A stretch of 64,000 bases of DNA, from positions 1 to 64,000 of the forward strand of contig NZ_JAKCPW010000019.1 of assembly GCF_021440085.1 (NCBI RefSeq). The letters are read 5' to 3'. The notes under the pieces are model-generated. The model searched no databases. It was not told where the DNA came from and was given only the letters and a program-made list of their open reading frames with translations. Within the stretch, counting starts at the first letter, position 1. Each line of letters begins with the position of its first letter. This document shows, one piece after another, positions 25,224 to 33,664 of this stretch. The stretch is from Dyadobacter sp. CY261 (GTDB taxonomy: Bacteria > Bacteroidota > Bacteroidia > Cytophagales > Spirosomataceae). A program made the position numbers and the translations under genes.

Positions 25224-26060
25224 TTAATGGGCAAATATCTGGCTTATCCGCTCGGGGTTTTCGATCACCGCGTTGAACAAATGTTCGAGATCGACGCGGC
25301 TTTCTTCCTGTAATGAATTCTCGAAAACCGCCTTGTAACCACGCAACGATGGTTCCGAATAGAGCACGTGGTCGTCGTATTCAATACTGGGCAGAATACC
25401 GAAGTAAAGACGTTCAGAAACAGCTTCCAGACTGTGCTGGATCATGATTTTGCTGTCTTCCAGAATAATAATGGCATCGATGAGGTTATCGAGGTCGCGT
25501 ACCTGGTGGGTGGAAATCAGGATTAGCCTGTCTTTGTCCAATGCGGAGGAAACCAGTTTCCGAAACTGACTTTTGGAAGGAATATCAAGGCCATTGGTGG
25601 GCTCATCCATAATGAGCACGCGGGTATTAGCGGCTAATGCAAAAGCGATCAGTACTTTTTTCTTTTGGCCATAGGACATTCCTGTCAGCTTGTTGCCATG
25701 GGGTATATCGAGTTCAGCTATGTAACCTCTGAATTGCTTTTCGTCAAATTTTGGATAAAATGGCGCCAGCATTTCCAGGTATTTTTCCACAGTTACCGAG
25801 GGCAGGTAAATCTCTTCCGGAATAAAGAAGACGTCCTGTAAAAAGGCAGGCTGACGCTTTCGGGGCTCGTAACCTGCCACTTCAATCTGACCTTCACAAG
25901 GAAACAATAGCCCGACCATATTCCGCAGCAGGCTGGATTTGCCCGCACCGTTTTTGCCAAGCAGCCCGTAAATATGGCCGGGTTCCAATTGCAGACTAAG
26001 GTTTTCAAAAAGTTTGTTGCGTTTACTATATCCAAAAGAGACTTGATTTAGGCGGATCAT
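25224..26060 (-). CDS. ABC transporter ATP-binding protein
   Basis: A 278-residue ATPase. Walker A is GLLGKNGAGKSSLLR, the signature motif is a variant (GMSYGQKKKV instead of LSGGQ), Walker B is VLIMDEPTNGLD and the switch is STHQ. The C-terminal 70 residues are an extra domain (LLFVxxx-type families vary here; YFGILPSIEYDDHVLYSE is visible). It is the first gene of the operon and powers the adjacent permease. The SYGQKKK variant is common in YtrB-like and bacitracin-type exporters. Confidence 0.92.
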   Translation of the reverse strand: MIRLNQVSFGYSKRNKLFENLSLQLEPGHIYGLLGKNGAGKSSLLRNMVGLLFPCEGQIEVAGYEPRKRQPAFLQDVFFIPEEIYLPSVTVEKYLEMLAPFYPKFDEKQFRGYIAELDIPHGNKLTGMSYGQKKKVLIAFALAANTRVLIMDEPTNGLDIPSKSQFRKLVSSALDKDRLILISTHQVRDLDNLIDAIIILEDSKIMIQHSLEAVSERLYFGILPSIEYDDHVLYSEPSLRGYKAVFENSLQEESRVDLEHLFNAVIENPERISQIFAH

Positions 26061-26075
26061 AGTTTCATTGTTTTA

Positions 26076-26097
26076 GTGTTCTAGTTAAATAGTACAC
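26076..26097. promoter_or_regulatory. Candidate GntR operator ahead of the ABC operon
   Basis: GTGTTCTA (26076-26083), spacer GTTAAA, TAGTACAC (26090-26097) is an inverted repeat with one mismatch, 16 bp before the ATPase start codon on the minus strand. GntR/YtrA sites have this GTGT...ACAC form. A regulator of that type is encoded in the same operon. Confidence 0.6.
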
Positions 26098-26178
26098 CAC
26101 AAATGTAACTGATGTTTTAATATGCGCAATAGGGACTCAAAAATTTATTTTGAATGAATGCAGCAATTGAACGACTGC

Positions 26179-26778
26179 TTACTGGCCGGAAATCAGTCGT
26201 TTATAATCCTCCTGCGTATCAATGTCGACGTTTCCTTTGGGGAATGGATGCGTAAAAAGATCGTCGGAATGGCGTTTAAACAACTTTTTAGCCCCTTCGG
26301 CCCCCGTGAGTTGGTGCAATGCCGGGAAATAGGCAGAAGAAAATAAGGCCGGCGTACCGATAGTTTCATCGTAAGCTGAGGCTACGATACCCGCTGAGTT
26401 TTTTTTATGAGTTTCAATTAATGCATCAAATAGGCCTGCTGAGGCAAAAGGCTGATCGCTTACGGCCAGAATGACACCTTTAACGATTTGATGGTGAGAC
26501 TGCAAAGCGCTGATCCCGGCTTTGATGGACGAAGACATTCCTTCTTCCCAGTTTGCATTGAAAATCAGCATGCAGGGAAGCGCTGCAAGCTCCTGCTCTA
26601 TCAGGCCCGCGTTGGCTCCGGTGACGACCCATACATTGCCTCCCGCGATTTCCAACGCAGCTTCGGTAATGTGCCGGATGAGGCTTTTGCCTTGAAATTG
26701 AAGCAGTTGCTTGGGTTCTCCCAGACGCGAAGAGTTGCCCGCAGCCAGAATAATAATACCATATTCATCGCGTGCCAT
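26179..26778 (-). CDS. MobA-like NTP transferase (MocA type)
   Basis: A 199-residue nucleotidyltransferase from ATG 26778 (MARDEYGIIILAAGNSSRLG). The signature LAAGNSSRLGEPKQLLQF binds the nucleotide, and VILAVSDQPFAS and FPKGNVDIDTQEDY are the metal and product motifs of the MocA/MobA group, which attaches CMP or GMP to molybdopterin. The gene overlaps the end of the XdhC gene by 14 bp, so the two are coupled. A longer reading to 26976 lies fully inside the XdhC gene and is rejected. In this context it most likely makes the cytosine dinucleotide cofactor for a xanthine dehydrogenase-type enzyme. Confidence 0.88.
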   Translation of the reverse strand: MARDEYGIIILAAGNSSRLGEPKQLLQFQGKSLIRHITEAALEIAGGNVWVVTGANAGLIEQELAALPCMLIFNANWEEGMSSSIKAGISALQSHHQIVKGVILAVSDQPFASAGLFDALIETHKKNSAGIVASAYDETIGTPALFSSAYFPALHQLTGAEGAKKLFKRHSDDLFTHPFPKGNVDIDTQEDYKRLISGQ

Positions 26779-27988
26779 CGGCTGCCCAGGGTGTGGTGGT
26801 TTGAACTGCGCAGAGAAAGTCCTCTTTTTCATCGCGTGCGTAAGCCACCCGTTGATCCGACCGGTTGTGGATCGGTTCGAGTTTTTCACGCAACGACAAC
26901 CCAGCACATTTGCCCAGCACCGCTTTGATTTCCGCCAGCACCGACAATGCGATTTCCTCCGAGGTTTCGGCGCCAATATCCAGTCCCACGGGGCCGTATA
27001 CTTTGGCTTTTTGTTCGTCGGTAATCACCATTCCATCGTTTTCAAGCTCCGAATACATCCTGTCGAGCTTTTTTTTCGGGCCTAGTGCGCCTATATATCG
27101 GCATGCTTCTAAGGGGAGAAGCTGTTTCAGTAATGCAAGATCGTAATTGTAATTGTGGGTCATGAGCAGGAAAAACGTCCGTTCGTCGATGGTCACGTGC
27201 TTTGGAACATCCTCCGCCCGCGTTACCAATACGTTGCCGGCCTTCGGGAAGCGCCGCTGCGTGGCATGGCCCGTCCGGCCGTCGACCACCGTAATGTCCC
27301 AACCGAGTACACTGGCCATTTCGGTGAGGGGAATGGTATCATTACCGGCCCCTGCTATAATCAATGAGGGAGGTGTATTAAAATACTCCACAAAGCCGGT
27401 GAGCGATTTATTATCGTGGTCAATGGCTTTGAAGAACGAATCTCCGAGTTGGTAGGCAGCCCGGGTTTCAGCGAGAAGCTGGTTGTACATCTCCGGTTCG
27501 GTACAATTGCAGGTGATCTGGTTGTCGGTTTCCAAATGCACGAAACAGGTGCCGGGCTGTGCGCTTGTGCGTGATTGCAAGGCAAAAAGTGTGACTAAAA
27601 CCGCATTCTGGCGTTTGGCAGCCACCTTTTTCAGTAACTCTACCGGGTTTTCGACATCATCGATCTTTATAGGCTCAAAGAGAATATGCACAATGCCATT
27701 GCACCCCAGCTGTACGCCGAGCGTGGTGTCATTCTCGTCGGTAGTGTCGTAGGTGACCAGTTTATTTTTTTGCTGGGAAATTGCCAGCAATGCTTTTCGC
27801 AATGCATCGCCTTCCAGACAGCCACCGCTGATGGCACCGGTGAGCTGGCCATCGTCGGTCACGAGCATGCGGGCCCCCGGCCGCCTGTACGATGAGCCCT
27901 CCACATGCACGACCGTCGCGAGCGCCATGCGTTTGCCCGAGATTAGGGCCTGTTCATACGATCGGATGATGTCCGTGATTTCTTTCAT
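26765..27988 (-). CDS. XdhC/CoxI family molybdenum-enzyme maturation protein
   Basis: A 407-residue protein with an N-terminal XdhC/CoxI domain (MALATVVHVEGSSYRRPGAR, GAISGGCLEGDALR) and a C-terminal Rossmann domain (PSLIIAGAGNDTIPLTEMAS, YIGALGPKKKLDRM). XdhC-type proteins bind molybdenum cofactor, promote its sulfuration and insert it into xanthine dehydrogenase-like enzymes. Its start overlaps the desulfurase gene by 35 bp and its end overlaps the MobA-like gene, so the three are one translation unit. The enzyme it serves is not in this window. Confidence 0.92.
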   Translation of the reverse strand: MKEITDIIRSYEQALISGKRMALATVVHVEGSSYRRPGARMLVTDDGQLTGAISGGCLEGDALRKALLAISQQKNKLVTYDTTDENDTTLGVQLGCNGIVHILFEPIKIDDVENPVELLKKVAAKRQNAVLVTLFALQSRTSAQPGTCFVHLETDNQITCNCTEPEMYNQLLAETRAAYQLGDSFFKAIDHDNKSLTGFVEYFNTPPSLIIAGAGNDTIPLTEMASVLGWDITVVDGRTGHATQRRFPKAGNVLVTRAEDVPKHVTIDERTFFLLMTHNYNYDLALLKQLLPLEACRYIGALGPKKKLDRMYSELENDGMVITDEQKAKVYGPVGLDIGAETSEEIALSVLAEIKAVLGKCAGLSLREKLEPIHNRSDQRVAYARDEKEDFLCAVQTTTPWAADGTR

Positions 27989-29132
27989 GGCGATGTTGTT
28001 TTACAATCCTGGAAATAACAGAAACCGCGTGATTAACATTCTCCTCCGTGGAAAACCTTCCGAAGCTGAACCGAAATGAGTTGTGAATGCGCTCATCGGA
28101 AAAACCCATCGCTTTCAGTACATAGCTCGGCTCCAGTGTGGCCGAAGTGCAGGCCGAGCTTCGCGAAAATGCCAGGTCGCTGCCTGCCTCAAATATAAAC
28201 TTCTCACCATCGACCTGCCCGAAGGAGATATTCGTACAATGTGGCAGCCTGCGGGCATCTTCAGCATTCACTTCTATATCTTGCAATGCAAGCAGCTCCA
28301 CTTCAAATGCATTTCGGAGGGCTGCAAGCCTTTTGCTTTCACGGCCCATTTCGGTATCTGCGATCTCACAGGCCCAGCCGAGTCCCACGATGCCCGGTAC
28401 GTTCAACGTTCCGCTGCGCATATTCCGCTCATGTCCGCCACCGTCAATTTGCGCTGTCAATGCAATGGTAGGGTTCTTTTTACGCACGTATAATGCTCCG
28501 ATGCCCTTGGGGCCATATATTTTATGTCCGCTCAGTGCGAGCAGGTCGATTCCGTCGTTCTGAACATTTACCGGAATCTTACCCACAGCCTGGGTCGCGT
28601 CCGACATAAATGGAATTAGGTGATTTTTAGCGATGGAGGCAATTTCTCTGACAGGCTGTATAACCCCCGTTTCATTGTTGGCATACATCACGGAAATGAG
28701 AATGGTGTTTGCAGTAATGGCGTTTTCAAGATCGGTAAGGTTGATCACCCCATTGGCATCGACAGGCAGATAGGTAACAGTTCCTCCCAGGCGTTCAACG
28801 TGATTACTGCTGTCCAGTACGGCCTTGTGCTCCGTGCACACGGTAATCATGTGCTTTGTCTCTCTTTCCGAATTTTCAAAAATCCCTTTGATCGCCAGGT
28901 TCACAGCTTCTGTGGCACCGGAAGTGAATACAATCTCTTGCGGGTGCGCGCCAATAAGATTGGCAACCTGTTCCCGGGCAGCATCCACCGATTCCTCCGC
29001 CTCCCATCCATAAGAATGCGTACGGCTTGCCGCATTGCCGAATCTTTCCGAGAAATAGGGGAGCATCTCCTGCAAGATTCTGGGATCCACAGGGGTAGTT
29101 GCATTATTATCCAGGTAAACGGGAAGTTTCAA
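27954..29132 (-). CDS. Cysteine desulfurase, NifS/IscS family
   Basis: A PLP enzyme of about 392 residues that takes sulfur from cysteine. The PLP-binding Lys is in ALSGHKIYGPKGIGAL and the persulfide Cys in SRSSACTSATLEPSY. The best start is TTG at 29132, giving MKLPVYLDNNATTPVDPR, which matches the usual beginning of this family; a TTG at 29168 would add 12 residues. The C-terminal tail ends in a His-rich run (RHERNHGHHPIV). Since it is coupled to XdhC and a MocA-type transferase, its likely job is to supply sulfur for molybdenum cofactor rather than general Fe-S assembly. That is inference. Confidence 0.9.
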   Translation of the reverse strand: MKLPVYLDNNATTPVDPRILQEMLPYFSERFGNAASRTHSYGWEAEESVDAAREQVANLIGAHPQEIVFTSGATEAVNLAIKGIFENSERETKHMITVCTEHKAVLDSSNHVERLGGTVTYLPVDANGVINLTDLENAITANTILISVMYANNETGVIQPVREIASIAKNHLIPFMSDATQAVGKIPVNVQNDGIDLLALSGHKIYGPKGIGALYVRKKNPTIALTAQIDGGGHERNMRSGTLNVPGIVGLGWACEIADTEMGRESKRLAALRNAFEVELLALQDIEVNAEDARRLPHCTNISFGQVDGEKFIFEAGSDLAFSRSSACTSATLEPSYVLKAMGFSDERIHNSFRFSFGRFSTEENVNHAVSVISRIVKQHRHERNHGHHPIV

Positions 29133-29184
29133 AGAAGGTTGGTTTTTATTCCAAAAAGCAAAATGCAATGGGTTAGTTCAAATT

Positions 29185-29222
29185 AAACAAAAAACCATCT
29201 CATTTTAAACATGAGATGGTTT
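29185..29222 (-). terminator. Terminator after the DabB-like gene
   Basis: AAACCATCTCAT (29192-29203) and ATGAGATGGTTT (29211-29222) form a perfect 12-bp stem. The A-rich flank gives a T tract on the minus strand. It separates the Dab-like pair from the desulfurase operon. Confidence 0.85.
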
Positions 29223-29309
29223 CCGAAACTTAAACGAACAGGTTAACTATAATTATGAAGATCGGTATTCAGTTTGCTGCGATTAACTAGTGGGCTACCA
29301 TAGATAATG

Positions 29310-30233
29310 TTACGCTTTGAGGTATTTTGAAAGCCGGGAATACAGGCCCCATTCTTTCATATAAATCAGATACAGTGTGTATTGTAATTTGATGGGAAGC
29401 CGGTCCTCCCAGGTTTTGGCGCGTTGTTGAACAGGATGTTTCCCATTACCCGTGCCTTGTGATTTCACGAGCTGGTACGCTCTCAGCATGGCATTTGCTG
29501 CAACGTGTGCCAGCGCGAGGCTTTTGAAACCTGCGGCAACTTCGAGAAAAATGAGTCCGGCCTGTGCCATGGATGCATATGCGACGCGGCGCTTCAACGA
29601 TGTTTGTAAGCGGGCAAAACCTGCCGCCATTGCCGCCGCGACAGCTCCCAGCAATGCAATGAGCAGGCGTACGGATGGCTGATGTTCCCAAAACGGCATG
29701 CTTCGGAGCAGCAAGAATACGCCCATTTGCACCATAAGCGTGGCCAGCAAAATGCCACTGGTTGTAAAAGAGTTTTCTATTGCCTGCGGCAGCCACGAGG
29801 AAAAAGGCAATTGCGACGATTGGGCCGAAGCCGTCATTACCAATAGTAGCGAAACGAGGGTCGGGTTTTCTCGCCAAAGGTGGTGACTTGCCCACATGGC
29901 AAGGAGCAAGCCCACATCACCCAGACGATATATAAAAAAAGCTTTTAGCTTGTTACCTGGTGTCAGGTTGCGGTCAACGACAATCAGCAGAAACGATGCA
30001 AAACCCATAATTTCCCAACCCGCAAGCAGGATTTTTAGCTCGGTAGAGAAAATGGTAATGCTATAACCAGCACAAAATAGCAGCAACGTGTAATAAAAAC
30101 GGCTTGACTGGCCTTTCTCACGCAAATTCCGGCGGCCGTACCATACCGTAAGGAGCGTCACAATAACTCCCACCAGGAGATAGGCGATCGTAATCCCGTC
30201 AAAATGGAAATCGGTTAAAGACATATTGTGCAT
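29310..30233 (-). CDS. Short DabB-like (NuoL-type) membrane protein
   Basis: A 307-residue polytopic protein related to the proton-channel subunits NuoL/MrpA and, given its neighbour, to DabB of the DAB inorganic carbon transporter. Conserved pieces are the TM5-type glutamate in AGWEIMGFASFLLI (residues 71-84), IYRLGDVGLLLA, QLPFSSWLPQAIEN (141-154) and TSLKRRVAYASMAQAG (211-226). It lacks the first hydrophobic segments and everything after the eighth, so it is little more than half the usual size. The PTPVSALxHA segment of the family is replaced by SFTTSGILLA. The frame is clean. Expected partner: the DabA-like protein encoded 76 bp upstream. Confidence 0.75.
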   Translation of the reverse strand: MHNMSLTDFHFDGITIAYLLVGVIVTLLTVWYGRRNLREKGQSSRFYYTLLLFCAGYSITIFSTELKILLAGWEIMGFASFLLIVVDRNLTPGNKLKAFFIYRLGDVGLLLAMWASHHLWRENPTLVSLLLVMTASAQSSQLPFSSWLPQAIENSFTTSGILLATLMVQMGVFLLLRSMPFWEHQPSVRLLIALLGAVAAAMAAGFARLQTSLKRRVAYASMAQAGLIFLEVAAGFKSLALAHVAANAMLRAYQLVKSQGTGNGKHPVQQRAKTWEDRLPIKLQYTLYLIYMKEWGLYSRLSKYLKA

Positions 30234-30309
30234 TTAAAAGAAGCTATCGACAACAGGCTGAATCTGAAATGCGGCTTTACGGATGACCTGCCGCCAATAG
30301 CTTATATTT

Positions 30310-31749
30310 TCAATCGGTCGCATTTTCCAGTTGGCGATCCGCCTTATAGGCGATCATTTTCCCATTTTTGAAAACCTGAATTCCGTGGGATTGGGGTTCT
30401 ATCACCACAAGATGCGCCCATTCATTCAAAAACCAGGGGTATGCTTCCGTGCACCTCCGAATGACTTTCAATGCGGTTTCCGGAAATTGCTCGATGACAC
30501 ATAAGAGTCGCATTGGAATGCGGCTTACCGTGGAATTATCGTGTAAACTTGCCTCTGCAAAGAAGTTTCCAATATTAGCAGCCCCACAGGACGGCACAAC
30601 CTTTTCGAGGATGTTTCCCAGCATGTCGCCGTCCCGATCCACCGCGAAGTCGTATGCATGCCGGGAGGCATTGAGGGGAAGAGCGAGGTTTCGTGCGAAG
30701 AACTTCGTTCCAAGGATACACAAGTTTTCGCCTTTGTCATCTGCATATGCTTCACTGGGCTCTATTCTGATCTGATCAGGTTTTCCGTATGTCAGATCAT
30801 CTCGGGTTGGGCGGTAAAATTTACTCAATACCTGATCGTAATAGCTCCACTCGACAGCCTCTTGCCAAATCGTCAGTACCTCGCTTCTTTCGTCGGCAGG
30901 TAAGGGTGCAAACAAAGGTTCCTGTCGTTCAGTAAGCCCCGTCGCCAATGGCTGCCAATGAGATTTGAGCCTGTGGTCCAGTGCATCGATTTCCAGGAGC
31001 AATTCAAAAACGATCAGGTCATGCAGGGATATCGTTCGGCCATCAGGCAGGTGGTGAACGTTATTTTCGAGACTTGATACCAATCCGGACCATTCCCGGT
31101 GTGCAAACTGCTGGTCGAAAAGATATTGCTCAAAAAGCGATTGATCCCCAACAAGTATAGCTAACAGATCGGAAATGGTGGCACCGGCATACAAAAGCAG
31201 GTTACGCGCCCTGGCTGTTCTGAATATGCTGATGTAGCTTTTTGATTCCACTTCGCGCATGGAATCCAAAAAGCCACGCCCTCGTACAGGAAACTGCCAG
31301 TCAGCCACACCGCTATCGAGGTAGTTGTCAAGAATTCGGAACAATTTTTGATGCACAACCTCGTCCAGGTCGGTTTTAAAACGATTTTTCCCATTGTGCC
31401 TGAGTTGACCGATCCGTGGCGCTATCTCTGCCGGAAATTTCTTCATGAGCACTTTGTCCTGCCATTCGAAAATATTGGCCGCCCCCTTTTTCTCGATCAA
31501 TACCTTTTCCAGGATCTCGGGTTTCACCCGTTTGGCATTATAAAGCGAGCGATACCCTTCCATGGACACTGTAGTTTGGTATCCCAGGATTTCAGATGCG
31601 CAGCGAAGCGCATCATGAAAGTGGTGACCTTGAAATGCGTGCAATGGATTTGAGTAGTCAAACGCGCCCGGCTGAGACAATCCCCGCAGGAAGTGCTTCA
31701 ACTCATGCAATACCAACTGTTCATCAAAAGAGCTGTTGCGGGCTGTCAT
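30310..31749 (-). CDS. Short DabA-like (DUF2309) protein lacking a clear zinc core
   Basis: A 479-residue protein; DabA proteins normally have about 800 or more. Residues 34-311 follow the DUF2309 N-terminal half (NPLHAFQGHHFHDAL, YLDSGVADWQFPVRGRGFLD, WQEAVEWSYYDQVLSKF). Residues 362-450 follow the C-terminal part (SRHAYDFAVDRDGDMLGNIL, IPMRLLCVIE, LNEWAHLVVI). Between them only about 50 residues remain where DabA has its carbonic-anhydrase-like core with Cys-x-Asp and His...Cys zinc ligands. A lone NLCILGTKFFARN could be the rest of the CIDVRSE motif, with no Asp at the second site. The frame is intact, so this is either a decayed gene or a derived non-catalytic version. Confidence 0.72.
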   Translation of the reverse strand: MTARNSSFDEQLVLHELKHFLRGLSQPGAFDYSNPLHAFQGHHFHDALRCASEILGYQTTVSMEGYRSLYNAKRVKPEILEKVLIEKKGAANIFEWQDKVLMKKFPAEIAPRIGQLRHNGKNRFKTDLDEVVHQKLFRILDNYLDSGVADWQFPVRGRGFLDSMREVESKSYISIFRTARARNLLLYAGATISDLLAILVGDQSLFEQYLFDQQFAHREWSGLVSSLENNVHHLPDGRTISLHDLIVFELLLEIDALDHRLKSHWQPLATGLTERQEPLFAPLPADERSEVLTIWQEAVEWSYYDQVLSKFYRPTRDDLTYGKPDQIRIEPSEAYADDKGENLCILGTKFFARNLALPLNASRHAYDFAVDRDGDMLGNILEKVVPSCGAANIGNFFAEASLHDNSTVSRIPMRLLCVIEQFPETALKVIRRCTEAYPWFLNEWAHLVVIEPQSHGIQVFKNGKMIAYKADRQLENATD

Positions 31750-32053
31750 GTGCTGCGGCGGATAGCGTTTTAATAAGTATTTGTCTGCGGGTCGGAAAGG
31801 GTTGATGGCCGTTTCCCGTTTCCGTTTTCAAAGGAGCTCAGCAGCAATTAAAACGCAATTAAACAGGCCTTAAAAAGCGGTTAAAATTGGTTAAATGGAA
31901 CATTATCAGCCTGTAAGAAGACTTTTTGCAGATGAGTAGACGGCAGGATTTAATAATGGAGAACTTGGGCGTTTTATGAAACTATTTATTTAATTTTGTG
32001 TTATACTCTACAATGTTAGTAGATTAATGTATCATTCTTTAAACCTCACCATT
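31750..32053. other. Intergenic region with a peroxiredoxin promoter
   Basis: This gap lies between the divergent DabA-like and peroxiredoxin genes. TAATTTTG at 31991-31998 fits the TAnnTTTG -7 box, with TTG (31965-31967) upstream at a slightly long spacing, and would serve the peroxiredoxin. The DabA-proximal half has only A/T-rich sequence with a repeated GGTTAAA and no clear promoter. Confidence 0.4.
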
Positions 32054-32689
32054 ATGTCACTTCGATTAGGAGATATCGCACCGGATTTTGAAGCAAATAC
32101 CACACAGGGAACCCTTAAATTCCATGAATGGCTGGGAGATAGCTGGGGACTGTTATTCTCTCACCCGGCTGACTTTACTCCCGTTTGTACAACCGAATTG
32201 GGTAAAACGGCCCTTTTGAAAGGTGAATTCGAGAAACGGAATGTAAAAGTACTGGCAGTGAGTGTCGATGATCTGGATTCGCATAACCGCTGGATCCCAG
32301 ATATCAACGAGGTAAATAATACCGAAGTAAATTTCCCCATTATTGCAGACGAAGGTCGCAAAGTGGCGCAGTTATATGATATGATCCACCCGAATGCGAG
32401 TGAGAAGGCGACTGTTCGCTCGGTGTTTGTGATCGGTCCGGATAAGAAGATCAAACTGACGCTGACTTACCCTGCGTCGACAGGCCGTAACTTCAACGAG
32501 ATTCTGCGCGTGGTAGATTCGTTGCAACTGACTGCCAACTATTCGGTAGCAACGCCAGCAGATTGGAAAGATGGAGACGACGTAATCGTTGTTCCGGCGG
32601 TAAGCACCGAGGACGCGGAAAAGAAATTTACCAAAGGCCTGAATATTGTGAAGCCATACCTGCGCTACACGCCGCAGCCAAATAAGTAG
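32054..32689 (+). CDS. 1-Cys peroxiredoxin (PRDX6-like)
   Basis: A 211-residue enzyme from ATG 32054 (MSLRLGDIAPDFEANTTQG). The peroxidatic Cys is in HPADFTPVCTTELGK, the AhpC/TSA signature with the Thr and Arg neighbours of the active site. The extended C-terminal domain (DWKDGDDVIVVPAVSTEDAE) places it in the Prx6 group, which reduces peroxides with an external thiol and has no resolving Cys of the 2-Cys type. An upstream in-frame ATG at 32027 is less likely. It is a single-gene unit with its own promoter and terminator. Confidence 0.95.
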   Translation: MSLRLGDIAPDFEANTTQGTLKFHEWLGDSWGLLFSHPADFTPVCTTELGKTALLKGEFEKRNVKVLAVSVDDLDSHNRWIPDINEVNNTEVNFPIIADEGRKVAQLYDMIHPNASEKATVRSVFVIGPDKKIKLTLTYPASTGRNFNEILRVVDSLQLTANYSVATPADWKDGDDVIVVPAVSTEDAEKKFTKGLNIVKPYLRYTPQPNK

Positions 32690-32705
32690 GGCGCTTTGGC
32701 GGTAC

Positions 32706-32891
32706 GCGTGATGACCATGGACGATAGACCATTGACCATGATTGACCGCCGACGGCAGACCACTGACGGCCGAGTGCATGAAAAAGAGCGGATGTCTCGT
32801 TTGAGGCATCCGCTCTTTTTTTAAAAGCTTTATCTATGCTATTATCCGTCAATCCATGGTCCATCGTAGATTGTCTATGGTCATCACGCAC
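32706..32891. repeat. Long imperfect inverted repeat around a terminator
   Basis: 32706-32740 (GCGTGATGACCATGGACGAT and on) is an imperfect inverse of 32857-32891 (ending GTCTATGGTCATCACGC). Between them lies the terminator at 32781-32822. The arms are built from short GACCAT/GACGAT-like words. The whole could fold into one arm about 185 bases long. It looks like an intergenic repeat or small mobile repeat rather than coding DNA. Confidence 0.6.
32781..32822. terminator. Bidirectional terminator between convergent genes
   Basis: AAAAAGAGCGGATG with its partner CATCCGCTCTTTTT (32781-32794, 32807-32820), extended inside by TCTC/GAGG, gives a long stem with A and T tracts on both sides. It ends the peroxiredoxin transcript and the opposing one. 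Confidence 0.9.
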
Positions 32892-32929
32892 GCCGCCCAT
32901 CATACCGCAATCAGCGGTTATAATCATCT

Positions 32930-33664
32930 TCACACACCCCTCTCTCCGGCAGCAACTTCCTCCGGCACAATCATCTCTTCCCCGTAATACGTCATATGCC
33001 GGGCACCCTGGTAGTAGAACCAGATGGATAGCGACATGGGAATATGGGCTATATCATTGTAATTGAACCAGGGGCCAAAACTGAATTTTAATGCGTGACA
33101 GCCGGCGGCCAAGGCACCCATCAAGGTGGCAATAAATATGTTCTTGCTTCCCGGATCCTTTTTCTTTTTGTATACATAAATCTCGATCATGAACAGCATC
33201 AGGAAAAGTCCGTAGAACGCGTGGACTTCAACGACCCGGAAATCGAGTGTAAAAAATGTGAGAGCGAAAAAAATGAGAAGTTCCAAATAGTTCAGCCAGC
33301 CGAGGATGAGGCCATTGCGGCGGTGGAGCAGGGGCTTGATATGCCAGATCGCGGCGCGCTCGAATAATGCTACTGCGATCATACTGGAAAACCAGCCTGG
33401 AATTTTGCCGCGCATGCCTGTAAGGTACAAAAAACCATGTCCCAATACGCCACCTATGGCTGTCGCGATCGCCATAAATAGGAAGAAATACTGGATCTGC
33501 TTGTACATGCGATGCGCCCGCCCGAGTCTATTAAGCTGGAAGAATGCGTAAATGCATACGGCCGTCATCATCAGGCTTGAAAGTACTGTGGATGGCTCTA
33601 ATATGGTTATTCCGAAAAGTTGTATCTGATGGACTTTGCTGAAATCTATGAGGATATCGTTCAT
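32930..33664 (-). CDS. Polytopic membrane protein, possibly CREST-like
   Basis: A 244-residue protein with about seven hydrophobic helices (VLSSLMMTAVCIYAFFQL, YFFLFMAIATAIGGVLGHGF, LELLIFFALTFFTLDF and others). Polar residues typical of the CREST hydrolase-like membrane superfamily are spread through helices: HGF after helix 2, and FNYNDIAHIPMSLSIWFYY near the end with Asp and His. The resemblance is by motif layout only. It converges on the peroxiredoxin gene and stands alone. The function is unknown. Confidence 0.65.
   Translation of the reverse strand: MNDILIDFSKVHQIQLFGITILEPSTVLSSLMMTAVCIYAFFQLNRLGRAHRMYKQIQYFFLFMAIATAIGGVLGHGFLYLTGMRGKIPGWFSSMIAVALFERAAIWHIKPLLHRRNGLILGWLNYLELLIFFALTFFTLDFRVVEVHAFYGLFLMLFMIEIYVYKKKKDPGSKNIFIATLMGALAAGCHALKFSFGPWFNYNDIAHIPMSLSIWFYYQGARHMTYYGEEMIVPEEVAAGERGV

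Noticed and set aside
26778..26976. Extended start of the MobA-like protein
   Set aside because: The extra part lies wholly within the XdhC gene and is Arg/Cys-rich without similarity to the family.
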